This document shows, piece after piece, positions 1 to 6,474 of a DNA stretch of 13,757 bases. The notes beneath the pieces are model-generated. The model was not told the origin of the DNA and did no database searches. It saw only the letters and a program-made list of their open reading frames with translations. The translations under genes and the position numbers were made by a program. This DNA comes from Limiplasma sp045540635 (GTDB lineage: Bacteria > Bacillota > Clostridia > Christensenellales > Aristaeellaceae), in assembly GCA_045540635.1 (NCBI GenBank), contig JAZQHO010000150.1:1-13757 (forward strand), written 5' to 3'. Each line of letters begins with the position of its first letter. Position 1 is the stretch's first letter.

Positions 1-1532
1 CGGAGACCGTTACCATCACCGTGCCTGTGTACGACCGTGCCAAGGCCGGCTACCCCGCTGTTGACGACAACTACTGGACCCAGTGGATCCAGAAGGAATT
101 CGGCGACAAGTGGAATATCGAAGTCGATTATGTTGCCATCCCCCGCGGCGACGTGATGACCAAGTACTCCATGCTGATCGCTGCCAAGAACACCCCCACC
201 ATCATGATGGAGTATGACTATCCCAAGGTTGCCCAGTGGGCTTCCGACGGCGCCATGCAGACCATCGATCTGGAGAAGTTCGCGGCGGTCGCTCCCACCT
301 ACTACGGCAAGATGGTGGAGAACAACCAGCTGAACTACACCGACATCAACGGCGAGACCTACTTCGTCCTGTCCGAGCGTCCCTACTACAACACCAACTA
401 CACCTACTTCACCTTCGTTCGTATGGACTGGCTGCGCGCTGTGGGCTATGACCACGTGCCCGCTTCCTACGCCGAGCAGGTGGACGCCATCAACAAGATC
501 ATCAAGGCCGGTCTGACCGATCAGGCTCCTCTGGGTCTGGGCGTTCCCTCCGCTGCTTACGTTGCCAACTTCGCTTACCATGATGCCGATCTGGTAGAAT
601 CCGAGTGGGCACAGCACTGCTCTCTGGGCACCGCTTCCATGACCTGGAAGCCCACCGAGCGCATGCTCAAGCGTCTCAACGCTGAGTACAACATGGGCTG
701 GTACTCCTCCGAGTTCGACCTGTCCGAGAACACCGCCGGTGCTGCTGCCGACCAGATGCAGACCGACTTCATCAACGGCAAGACCTACTCCTACGGCGGC
801 TACATGGCTGCCAACGTGGACTGGCTGAAGGCCTTCTACGAGAACAACCCCGGCGCTGAGCTGGCCATCGCTTCCGCTTACAGCGTGGAAGAAGAAGGCG
901 TTGCCACCGCCCGCAACCGTGCCGACAACCCCTTCGGCATGATCGTTGGTTTCTCCTCTCTGGCTACCGCTGACCAGCTGAAGGCCGCCTGGATGCTGAT
1001 GGAGTGGATGATCCAGCCCGAGAACCTGTTCGTTCTGGAGAACGGCATCGAAGGCACCACCTATGTGATGGGCGAGAACAACCTGCCCGTTGTTGACGGC
1101 GCATACATGGGCGACGGCATGCTCAACCACAACATGAACATCGACATGACCTGCCTCGTGCATGCCGCCAAGGTCGTCGGCACCGTGGAAGATTCCATCC
1201 GCGCTGTTGCTCCTCAGGGTCTGCCCCAGGATTTCGCTCAGGCGATGATCGACAGCTGGACCACCGGTACCAAGGCCATCGCTGACAGCGGCAACGCTTA
1301 CTCCGATCCCATCTTCGCCGTGGCTATCGAGTCCGAAGCTGAGTACAGCGCCACCCTGCTGTCTCTGTGGCAGGAATACTACGCCAAGCTGGTGAAGTGC
1401 GATCCCGCTGAGTTCGATACTCTCTACGCCGAGCTGAGCCAGCAGTATCTGGATGCCGGCTACCAGGAGATCATCGACGAGCGTCTGGAAGCCTACAACA
1501 ACGGCCAGACCACCAAGCTGCCCCAGAAGTAA
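1..1532 (+). CDS. Carbohydrate ABC transporter solute-binding protein, LplA/YtcQ-like (5' end missing)
   Basis: This is the extracellular substrate-capture subunit of a CUT1-type importer, probably for pectin-derived oligosaccharides given the neighbours. The frame is open from the window edge (first full codon at base 3, about 509 residues visible), so the signal peptide and true start lie outside. The visible start reads ETVTITVPVYDRAK, the usual first beta strand after a signal peptide in family 1 solute-binding proteins. Next come aromatic-rich segments (YYNTNYTYFTF, WLKAFYENN) of the kind that line sugar pockets. The C-terminal part (SIRAVAPQG, then a helical tail ending YNNGQTTKLPQK) resembles LplA-like proteins. 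Codon choice is strongly biased (CTG, AAG, GAG, ACC), as expected for high expression. The gene ends 36 bases before a strong terminator and is probably the last of its operon. The family call is firm; the sugar specificity is inferred from context only. Confidence 0.88.
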   Translation, partial: ETVTITVPVYDRAKAGYPAVDDNYWTQWIQKEFGDKWNIEVDYVAIPRGDVMTKYSMLIAAKNTPTIMMEYDYPKVAQWASDGAMQTIDLEKFAAVAPTYYGKMVENNQLNYTDINGETYFVLSERPYYNTNYTYFTFVRMDWLRAVGYDHVPASYAEQVDAINKIIKAGLTDQAPLGLGVPSAAYVANFAYHDADLVESEWAQHCSLGTASMTWKPTERMLKRLNAEYNMGWYSSEFDLSENTAGAAADQMQTDFINGKTYSYGGYMAANVDWLKAFYENNPGAELAIASAYSVEEEGVATARNRADNPFGMIVGFSSLATADQLKAAWMLMEWMIQPENLFVLENGIEGTTYVMGENNLPVVDGAYMGDGMLNHNMNIDMTCLVHAAKVVGTVEDSIRAVAPQGLPQDFAQAMIDSWTTGTKAIADSGNAYSDPIFAVAIESEAEYSATLLSLWQEYYAKLVKCDPAEFDTLYAELSQQYLDAGYQEIIDERLEAYNNGQTTKLPQK

Positions 1533-1567
1533 TTCCGGTGCTGCATGCTGAGTGAATAAACTTAGCA

Positions 1568-1604
1568 GCCGCCCTCTTCCCGCAAGGGAGGAGGGCGGCT
1601 TTTG
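1568..1604 (+). terminator. Rho-independent terminator after the solute-binding protein gene
   Basis: A 14-bp stem (1568-1581 with 1586-1599, one G-T wobble) closes on a GCAA tetraloop and is followed by TTTT. It lies 36 bases after the TAA at 1530-1532. Read in the other direction, for the gene ending at 1613, the hairpin lacks a good T tract, so termination there would be weaker. Confidence 0.9.
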
Positions 1605-1612
1605 TTGTACCC

Positions 1613-2278
1613 TTATTTTTTTGTATCTGCCAGAACATGAAAAACCGGCGCTTCCATGGTGCTGCCGCCGGTGCGGCGGTACAATAGGGAATACCCATGC
1701 TCCCCTATCTGCATCTGCTCATCCAGATAGCGGATGCCCTGCAGTACTGCCGGCAGACAGCAGTTCGGGTCTTGGTCAGTTCCATGCTGCGCTACGGGCA
1801 GCAGAACAAAATGCTGCTTTCCGGGGCTGCCCGCAAGCTGACGGATGCTGATGCTCTCATCCCGATAACACAGCCTGCCGTCCTGCCCCTCTGCCCCACC
1901 GCATACAGGCGGAATCCAGCCGGTGAACAGATGAAAATGCACCTGCTGCACCTCCTGCCGCCAGCCACCATTGGCAATGAGGGTGAAACCGTTACGATAT
2001 TCCACCCGCTCCGCAGAAAGGGTCTGCACCGTCTGCCACAGCGCCGCTGCATAGCGACTATTCTCGCCCTGCCCCAAGCTGAGCAGATCTTTGATCGGCT
2101 TTCTTGGAGAAAGGATCGCATGATGGGCATAGGACGGGCGAGGATGCCCGAAGGCGATCACCTCGCCGGTGCAGCACAGCTTTTTGACCGGCAGCACCGG
2201 GCACAGATGCCGGAAGGCATAACCAACCGCTTTGCCCATCCACGGGCGCTTTGCCAACCGGAACAACATCCTCTTCAC
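1613..2278 (-). CDS. HIT-superfamily protein, apparently a tandem HIT fold with a variant HIT motif
   Basis: This 221-residue protein is probably a nucleotide hydrolase or transferase; its substrate is unknown. I place the start at the GTG at 2278, which has GGAGG eight bases upstream; farther-upstream starts lack such a site. Residues about 38-119 look like a HIT domain: GEVIAFGHPRPSYAHHAILSP, a helical stretch, NGFTLIANGG, then RQEVQQVHFHLF. The usual H-x-H-x-H motif reads Q112-V-H114-F-H116, so the first His is Gln while the central His (normally the nucleophile) is kept. Residues about 155-218 repeat the same order (HFVLLP, helix, HGYSLLYRR, EAPVFHVLA) with only one His, suggesting a degenerate second HIT-like half as in GalT-type proteins. 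There is no signal peptide. It lies between two pectin units and may be unrelated to them. I am fairly sure of the HIT assignment and less sure of the duplication. Confidence 0.72.
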   Translation of the reverse strand: MKRMLFRLAKRPWMGKAVGYAFRHLCPVLPVKKLCCTGEVIAFGHPRPSYAHHAILSPRKPIKDLLSLGQGENSRYAAALWQTVQTLSAERVEYRNGFTLIANGGWRQEVQQVHFHLFTGWIPPVCGGAEGQDGRLCYRDESISIRQLAGSPGKQHFVLLPVAQHGTDQDPNCCLPAVLQGIRYLDEQMQIGEHGYSLLYRRTGGSTMEAPVFHVLADTKK

Positions 2279-2297
2279 CCCGTACACCTCCCTGAAA

Positions 2298-2326
2298 AGC
2301 ATAGCACAGCTCCCACGCCTGCACAA
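2298..2326 (-). promoter_or_regulatory. Possible sigma-A promoter for the HIT-family gene
   Basis: On the minus strand TTGTGC (2321-2326) and TATGCT (2298-2303) are 17 bases apart, with a TG one base before the -10 (extended -10). Transcription would begin near 2291, leaving a very short leader directly in front of or inside the ribosome binding site at 2287-2292. That tight spacing lowers confidence. Confidence 0.4.
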
Positions 2327-2360
2327 TCCTGGCAGCCGCTGGTGCCAACTATTTTACAAC

Positions 2361-2389
2361 AAAAAAGAGCAGGTTCACCCAACCTGCTC
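2361..2389 (-). terminator. Rho-independent terminator of the CE12-GH105 gene
   Basis: A perfect 9-bp stem GAGCAGGTT/AACCTGCTC (2367-2375 with 2381-2389) with a 5-base loop is followed on the minus strand by six T (complement of A 2361-2366). It lies about 110 bases beyond the stop at 2499, so the transcript has a long 3' UTR. Confidence 0.92.
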
Positions 2390-2498
2390 ACTGTGGGGGC
2401 GAACCGGCAGCAAGAAAGGGGAGGGAAGAAACTGCTGCCGGTTCGAAAGGCAACACCGTGGGGAGCTCATCCCCCATGGCGCATCTGTTGTTGGTGGT
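2367..2498 (-). ncRNA. Structured 3' UTR; candidate 3'-UTR-derived small RNA with a C-rich loop
   Basis: After the stop codon the minus-strand transcript can form three hairpins in order. The first is short (about 2456-2479, CCCC/GGGG core). The second is a perfect 13-bp stem (2400-2412 with 2433-2445) with a 20-base loop. The third is the terminator stem at 2367-2389. As RNA the long loop is almost all pyrimidine and contains CCCUCCCC, which could pair with GGGGAGGG-type ribosome binding sites. C-rich single-stranded loops next to a terminator are a known layout of regulatory RNAs in Firmicutes. The structure is seen directly; that it works as a separate RNA is inference. It could instead be a long, stabilised 3' UTR. 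I see no obvious dedicated promoter inside the UTR, so processing from the mRNA is likelier. Confidence 0.35.
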
Positions 2499-3551
2499 TT
2501 ACAGGGTAACAACGCCCTGCATCAGCTCGGTGATCATCAGGAAGGTAAGACCCTGACCGTAGGCGGTGGGTGTTACGATGATATCCTTGTAGTGCTGCAG
2601 ATTGTAGCCCATGCCGGTGCCGCCGGAAACGCCCTGCACAGCGCCGGTCTCGTCGATCTGATCCAGCACGGCCTGTGCAGCCAGCTTGCCCATCTCAACG
2701 TACTTATCCTCGGTAAGCACACCCATGCGGATGCCCTTGAGTACGCCGTAGGCGATGGCGGCGGTGGCGCTGGTCTCGCAGTAGGTCTCCTCCACATCGA
2801 TCAAGGTGGTGTAGAGACCGTTGACGCGCTGATACTTCCACAGCGCCAGCACCTGATCCTGCCATGCAGAGAGGATCATGCGGGTGGCAGCGTTATCGCG
2901 GCCGGTGATATCCTTCAGCTCAATGGCGGCGGCGGTGAACCATGCATTGCCGCGGGCCCACTTGGCGTTGGCATAGTTGTGGCGGCGGTCAAAGGTCCAG
3001 CCGTGGTAGAACAGACCTGTCACCTGATCCTGCAGATAGCGCACATGGATCAGGAACTGGTACTCGGCCTCGTCGATCCACTCGGGCTTGTTGAGCACAA
3101 CACCGGCCTTGGCAAGGAACAGGCCCACCATAAACAGCGTATCGCACCAGAGCTGCTGGTAGTGCTTGTTCCACACGGTGCAGTGCTGCAGGCCGCCGTA
3201 CTCGGTGCGGGGCATTTCTTCCAGCACCCACTTGGCCCAGCTTTCGATCACCGGCAGGTAGGCGGGGTTTTTGGTCTCATCGTACAGGCAGGTGAGGGTC
3301 AGCACGGGGGCAACGGTGTTCACGTTGCGGTGGGGCTTCTCCTCACGGGAAAGCATATCATCGTACCAACCGGTCAGATAGTCCAGAATGGACTTGTCGC
3401 CGCTCTGCTGGTAGGTCTTGTAGATGCCATAGAGGGCAACACCGGTGGGCCACTCCCAATTGTTCATGGTCAGGTGGCCACGGGAGGGATCGTTGCCGTC
3501 CGCACGCTGGAGCATGCCCAGAACCTTATCCGCAATTGCCTTGTAATCCAT
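2499..3551 (-). other. Possible internal translation start giving a free GH105 enzyme
   Basis: Inside the fusion gene, AAAGGAG (3560-3566, minus strand) stands eight bases before an in-frame ATG at 3551. Translation from there would give exactly the GH105 domain, 350 residues beginning MDYKAIADKVL. Site and spacing equal those of true starts in this window. This suggests two once-separate genes joined by loss of the upstream stop codon, or one mRNA that makes both a fusion and a free GH105. No expression evidence is visible. Confidence 0.5.
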
Positions 3552-4229
3552 AATGGTATCTCCTTTCGGGTGCTTCATGTACCGCTGCAGGCGGGGCTCG
3601 GCGCTCATCATATCCGCTACCAGAGAAGCGATCTGCTCTGCGCCGTAGGCATTGAAATGGGTGGGGTCATCGTGACCGCCCGGGAAATCGGGGTTTTCGC
3701 CGGGCTCCAGATGCACAAATAGCTTGTCGGTGGCTTCTCTGCCCAGACTCTCGTACAGGCGGCGGCTTGCCATCTTCAGGTCAAGGAAAGGCACATTCAG
3801 CTCTTTGGCCACCTTGGCGGCGGCCGCCGGGTATTCGCCATGGGTGTAGAGCAGATCGCTCTCGCCCACATACAGGCGGCGGCTCACAGGGCTCAGGATC
3901 ACCGGCAGGGCTCCTTTTTCCATGGCGGCGCGGCAGTACATGCGCAAAAAATCCTGATAGGAGCTGTCCGGGTCGGTGTGCAGGGTGGGATCCTTCTTCT
4001 CGTCGTTGTGGCCGAACTGGATCATCAGCACATCGCCGGGCTTCATGCCCTCCCGCACGGGATCGAACCGGCCTTCATCCACAAAGCTGCGGGTGCTGCG
4101 TCCGCTCATGGCGTGGTTGGCGACCTGTATATGTTCCTTCAGAAACTTGGGTATGGCCCAGCCCCAGCCGCGGAACGGTGGCTTGTTATCCTCCACGGTG
4201 GAATCGCCGATAACATATACAGTAGGCAT
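2499..4229 (-). CDS. Bifunctional CE12 rhamnogalacturonan acetylesterase / GH105 unsaturated rhamnogalacturonyl hydrolase
   Basis: This 576-residue fusion acts on acetylated rhamnogalacturonan-I fragments. The N-terminal 1-225 is an SGNH esterase of the RhgT/CE12 type: GDSTV with nucleophile Ser10, the SGRSTRSF block near 42-49, GHND at 73-76, and the catalytic pair D188-P-T-H191. The C-terminal 227-576 is a GH105 (YteR/YesR-like) alpha-barrel: LWCDTLFM with the likely catalytic Asp363, the family signature WARGNAW at 424-430, and ETSATA near 485-490. GH105 removes the unsaturated galacturonic acid from rhamnose. The second half alone is 350 residues, near the usual size of a complete GH105 enzyme. 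The start at 4229 has AAGGAG eight bases upstream; the ATG at 4235 is too close to that site. There is no signal peptide, so both activities are probably cytosolic. Oddly, a full ribosome binding site and ATG (3551) sit in frame at the domain junction. Confidence 0.93.
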   Translation of the reverse strand: MPTVYVIGDSTVEDNKPPFRGWGWAIPKFLKEHIQVANHAMSGRSTRSFVDEGRFDPVREGMKPGDVLMIQFGHNDEKKDPTLHTDPDSSYQDFLRMYCRAAMEKGALPVILSPVSRRLYVGESDLLYTHGEYPAAAAKVAKELNVPFLDLKMASRRLYESLGREATDKLFVHLEPGENPDFPGGHDDPTHFNAYGAEQIASLVADMMSAEPRLQRYMKHPKGDTIMDYKAIADKVLGMLQRADGNDPSRGHLTMNNWEWPTGVALYGIYKTYQQSGDKSILDYLTGWYDDMLSREEKPHRNVNTVAPVLTLTCLYDETKNPAYLPVIESWAKWVLEEMPRTEYGGLQHCTVWNKHYQQLWCDTLFMVGLFLAKAGVVLNKPEWIDEAEYQFLIHVRYLQDQVTGLFYHGWTFDRRHNYANAKWARGNAWFTAAAIELKDITGRDNAATRMILSAWQDQVLALWKYQRVNGLYTTLIDVEETYCETSATAAIAYGVLKGIRMGVLTEDKYVEMGKLAAQAVLDQIDETGAVQGVSGGTGMGYNLQHYKDIIVTPTAYGQGLTFLMITELMQGVVTL

Positions 4230-4273
4230 AAGCATTGCTCCTTCCTGTAATGAACGCATTTTTTCCTGATTTC

Positions 4274-4282
4274 ATTATAGCA
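4274..4282 (-). promoter_or_regulatory. Extended -10 promoter of the CE12-GH105 gene
   Basis: The minus strand reads TGCTATAAT: a consensus TATAAT (4274-4279) preceded by TG. No good -35 box is found at 16-18 bases, which fits an extended -10 promoter that may need an activator. Transcription would begin near 4267, about 40 bases before the start codon at 4229. Confidence 0.65.
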
Positions 4283-4406
4283 TAAGCCATGGGTCGAAAC
4301 TTCCCAAAAAAGCTGCACAATCATGCAAAAATGACCACTACGCAGGGGATTTTGTCCGTTTGGCGAATGATTATCACTAACAGATCCCCACGGAGGATGA
4401 TACAAC

Positions 4407-5207
4407 ATGATCAAAGTTTATTGCTGCTTCCCCGGCGGCAAGCACAAGGCGCTTACCATGAGCTACGATGATGGAAAAAAGCAGGATCGCCGCCTGATCG
4501 AGATCTTCAACCGCCACGGCATCAAGGGCACCTTCCACCTGAACAGCGGCATCTTCCACGATCCGGAGCGCATCAAGCCGGAGGAGATGCAGGCGCTCTA
4601 CGCTGGGCATGAGGTGGCCTGCCACACCGTGACCCATCCCACCATCGAACGCTGCCCCATGCCGGAGGTGGTCGCTGAGGTGCTGGACGACCGCAAAGCG
4701 CTGGAGGCCATCATGCAGTACCCGGTGCGCGGTCTCAGCTATCCCAACGGCTCTCTTTCGCAGGATATCGTAGATATGCTCCCCCATACCGGCATTCGCT
4801 ACAGCCGTGTGGTAGGCAACACAGACGGCTTCGCCATACCCGCAGACCCTTACCGGTGGATGGCCACATGCCACCACAACCACCGGCTGATGGAGCTGGG
4901 CGAGCAGTTCCTTTCCCTGCACAAGCAGCAATACCTGTACCTGATGTATGTATGGGGGCACAGCTACGAGTTTGATCTGATGGACAACTGGCAGCTGATG
5001 GAGGATTTCTGCGCGCTGATGGGCGGCAAGGACGATATCTGGTACTGCACCAACATCCAGCTGATGGACTGTCTGGACGATTTCAAGCGGCTGCAGTTCG
5101 CTGCCGACAACTCTTTCGTATACAACCCCAACGCCCGTGACTGCTGGATCCGTGTACGGAATCAGGACTCCGTATGCATCCCTGCCGGGCAGACCATCAC
5201 ACTGTAA
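4407..5207 (+). CDS. Cytosolic CE4/NodB-type polysaccharide deacetylase-like protein
   Basis: This 266-residue protein has the NodB homology fold, which removes N- or O-acetyl groups with a metal. Motif 1 is SYDDG (Asp21 and Asp22; usual form TFDDG) and motif 2 is H73-T-V-T-H77, so the Asp-His-His metal triad is present. RGLSYPNG (108-115) stands for motif 3, and YVWGHSYEF (181-189) holds the late His. The length is close to the minimal domain. No signal peptide or membrane segment is seen, unlike cell-wall deacetylases, so a cytosolic role on imported acetylated oligosaccharides is likely; the real substrate is unknown. GGAGG lies ten bases before the ATG. The promoter should lie in 4290-4390, but I find only a weak candidate (TGATTATCA near 4368-4376, no clear -35). 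The next gene's ribosome binding site begins at its stop codon, so the two genes form an operon. Confidence 0.82.
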   Translation: MIKVYCCFPGGKHKALTMSYDDGKKQDRRLIEIFNRHGIKGTFHLNSGIFHDPERIKPEEMQALYAGHEVACHTVTHPTIERCPMPEVVAEVLDDRKALEAIMQYPVRGLSYPNGSLSQDIVDMLPHTGIRYSRVVGNTDGFAIPADPYRWMATCHHNHRLMELGEQFLSLHKQQYLYLMYVWGHSYEFDLMDNWQLMEDFCALMGGKDDIWYCTNIQLMDCLDDFKRLQFAADNSFVYNPNARDCWIRVRNQDSVCIPAGQTITL

Positions 5208-5220
5208 GGAGGCACAACCC

Positions 5221-6231
5221 ATGACCGAGTACCGCGATCCCATTACCGGCTATCTGGTACGCCGCTACACCGACGGCCCCGAACGCAACGCCAAGCTCTA
5301 CTTCACCACCGAGAATTTCTCCACCGATGACCGATACTTCTACTTCAACAAGGATGTAGAGGGCGGGCAGGAAACGTGGCGCGGCGAGCTCGCCACCGGT
5401 GAAGTGACCCAAGTGACCGATAAGGCCTACAACGGCTTTGCCCTTGACCGTGAGAAAAATGTGGCCTACGTATGCCGCAACGAGACCGAAGTCTTTGCGG
5501 TGGATCTTTCCACCAATCAGCTCACCAAGGTGGGCGATCTGCCTGCCGGCGGCAAGATCACCGGTCATCTGACCAGCGCCGATACCGGGCGCATTGCCTG
5601 CAGCTATCACCTTGCCAACAAGATCTACGCCCTTGTGATCCTCGACCCCGGCAAGGAGGCAGAAGTGGTCTACCAGAGCGATTACCGCTTGGGCCATGCC
5701 CAGATCTGCCCCACCGATGAAAACCTGATCTTCTACATCCACGAGACCGAGGGCGATGCTTTCCAGCGCACCTTTATGTGCGATGTGAAGGAGCGCTATG
5801 TGCGCCCGTGGTATGTGGAGCATCCCAACGAGTGGATCACCCATGAGGTGTGGGCTGCCGACGGCACCGAGATGGCCTTTATGAAGCTGCATGGCAACAT
5901 CCTTATCGGCGACAAGGACGGCAGACATTTCGACCACGCCGCCTACAGCGAGCAGCTGCTGCACCCCTGCCTGAGCCGCGACCGCAAGTGGCTGGTAGCC
6001 GACCGCATCAGCTATCTGGGCGTTACCGTACAGGAGGGTGTGGTGCTGATCGAGCGTGCCACCGGCAAGCAGAAGCTGATCGCCACCACCGGCTCCTGCA
6101 AGACCGGCGCCGACCACCAGCACCCCTCCTTTAACCGTGCAGGCGATATGGTGCTGTTCAGCAATCCGGACGAAAACGGCATTGCGCAGGTATGCACCAT
6201 CGATCTCAAGCAGGTTTTGAAGGACTGGTAA
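5221..6231 (+). CDS. ogl: Oligogalacturonate lyase-like protein (PL22 family, beta-propeller)
   Basis: Oligogalacturonate lyases split short, mostly unsaturated oligogalacturonides in the cytoplasm into 5-keto-4-deoxyuronate-type products, the last depolymerising step of homogalacturonan breakdown. The 336-residue product shows repeating blade-like units (RYFYFNKD, KNVAYVCRN, NLIFYIHET, TEMAFMKLH, DMVLFSNPDENG) typical of this seven-bladed propeller. Conserved histidines include H159 (LGHAQ), H208 (WITHEVW) and the pair H299/H301 (ADHQHPSF), which match the region that holds the metal in characterised PL22 enzymes. It is somewhat shorter than the enterobacterial enzymes (about 390). The ATG at 5221 has AAGGAGG eight bases upstream, overlapping the TAA of the previous gene; an upstream in-frame start at 5137 lies inside that gene and is rejected. 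There is no signal peptide. A TolB-like propeller of another function is the main alternative. Confidence 0.85.
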   Translation: MTEYRDPITGYLVRRYTDGPERNAKLYFTTENFSTDDRYFYFNKDVEGGQETWRGELATGEVTQVTDKAYNGFALDREKNVAYVCRNETEVFAVDLSTNQLTKVGDLPAGGKITGHLTSADTGRIACSYHLANKIYALVILDPGKEAEVVYQSDYRLGHAQICPTDENLIFYIHETEGDAFQRTFMCDVKERYVRPWYVEHPNEWITHEVWAADGTEMAFMKLHGNILIGDKDGRHFDHAAYSEQLLHPCLSRDRKWLVADRISYLGVTVQEGVVLIERATGKQKLIATTGSCKTGADHQHPSFNRAGDMVLFSNPDENGIAQVCTIDLKQVLKDW

Positions 6232-6301
6232 ACTGCACAGCGACCTTGATGACAGCTGCCGAAAGCAGTGCATCATAAGATCTGAAAACAGCATACGCAA
6301 C

Positions 6302-6345
6302 AGACCGCCCGCAGAGAATTCTGTTCTCCGCGGGCGGTCTTATTT
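6302..6345 (+). terminator. Rho-independent terminator of the deacetylase-lyase operon
   Basis: A long stem (GACCGCCCGC plus GAGAA on the left, 6303-6318, with TTCTC plus GCGGGCGGTC on the right, ending 6339) has a single A-C mismatch and a T-rich tail (TTATTTG). It stands about 70 bases beyond the stop at 6231. Confidence 0.88.
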
Positions 6346-6387
6346 GTATTTACTTTTGCTGCTCCCGGCAGCGCTTTTGCGCAACAG

Positions 6388-6417
6388 AAAAGGGAGACCG
6401 GATTTCTCCGGTCTCCC
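6388..6417 (-). terminator. Rho-independent terminator of the importer operon (minus strand)
   Basis: A perfect 11-bp stem GGGAGACCGGA/TCCGGTCTCCC (6392-6402 with 6407-6417) has a 4-base loop and is followed on the minus strand by TTTTCTG. It lies about 60 bases after the stop at 6475 and faces the plus-strand terminator at 6302-6345, so two converging operons are insulated here. Confidence 0.88.
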
Positions 6418-6430
6418 CGATCCAGTTACT

Positions 6431-6450
6431 CAATGCTTGCGCATTGTTTT
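6431..6450 (+). terminator. Weak extra hairpin with a T tract in the convergent intergenic region
   Basis: CAATGC-TTGC-GCATTG followed by TTTT reads as a small plus-strand terminator (6-bp stem). It may be a backup for the lyase operon. The stem is short, so it may not be functional. Confidence 0.3.
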
Positions 6451-6474
6451 ACCGGTTGGTCGTATCAGTAATGA

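Noticed and set aside
1697..2509. A plus-strand open frame opposite the HIT-family gene
   Set aside because: It runs through a promoter, a terminator and a 13-bp hairpin, and has no recognisable domain, while the minus-strand frame has a HIT motif and a well-placed start.
2232..3722. A long plus-strand open frame opposite the CE12-GH105 gene
   Set aside because: It is rich in Gly, Ala, Val, His and Leu as expected from reading a GC-biased gene backwards, has no domain character, and lies opposite clear catalytic motifs.
6232..6474. A possible gene or RNA between the convergent operons
   Set aside because: The stretch is filled by two facing terminators and small hairpins. No start with a ribosome binding site or family-like RNA was seen.
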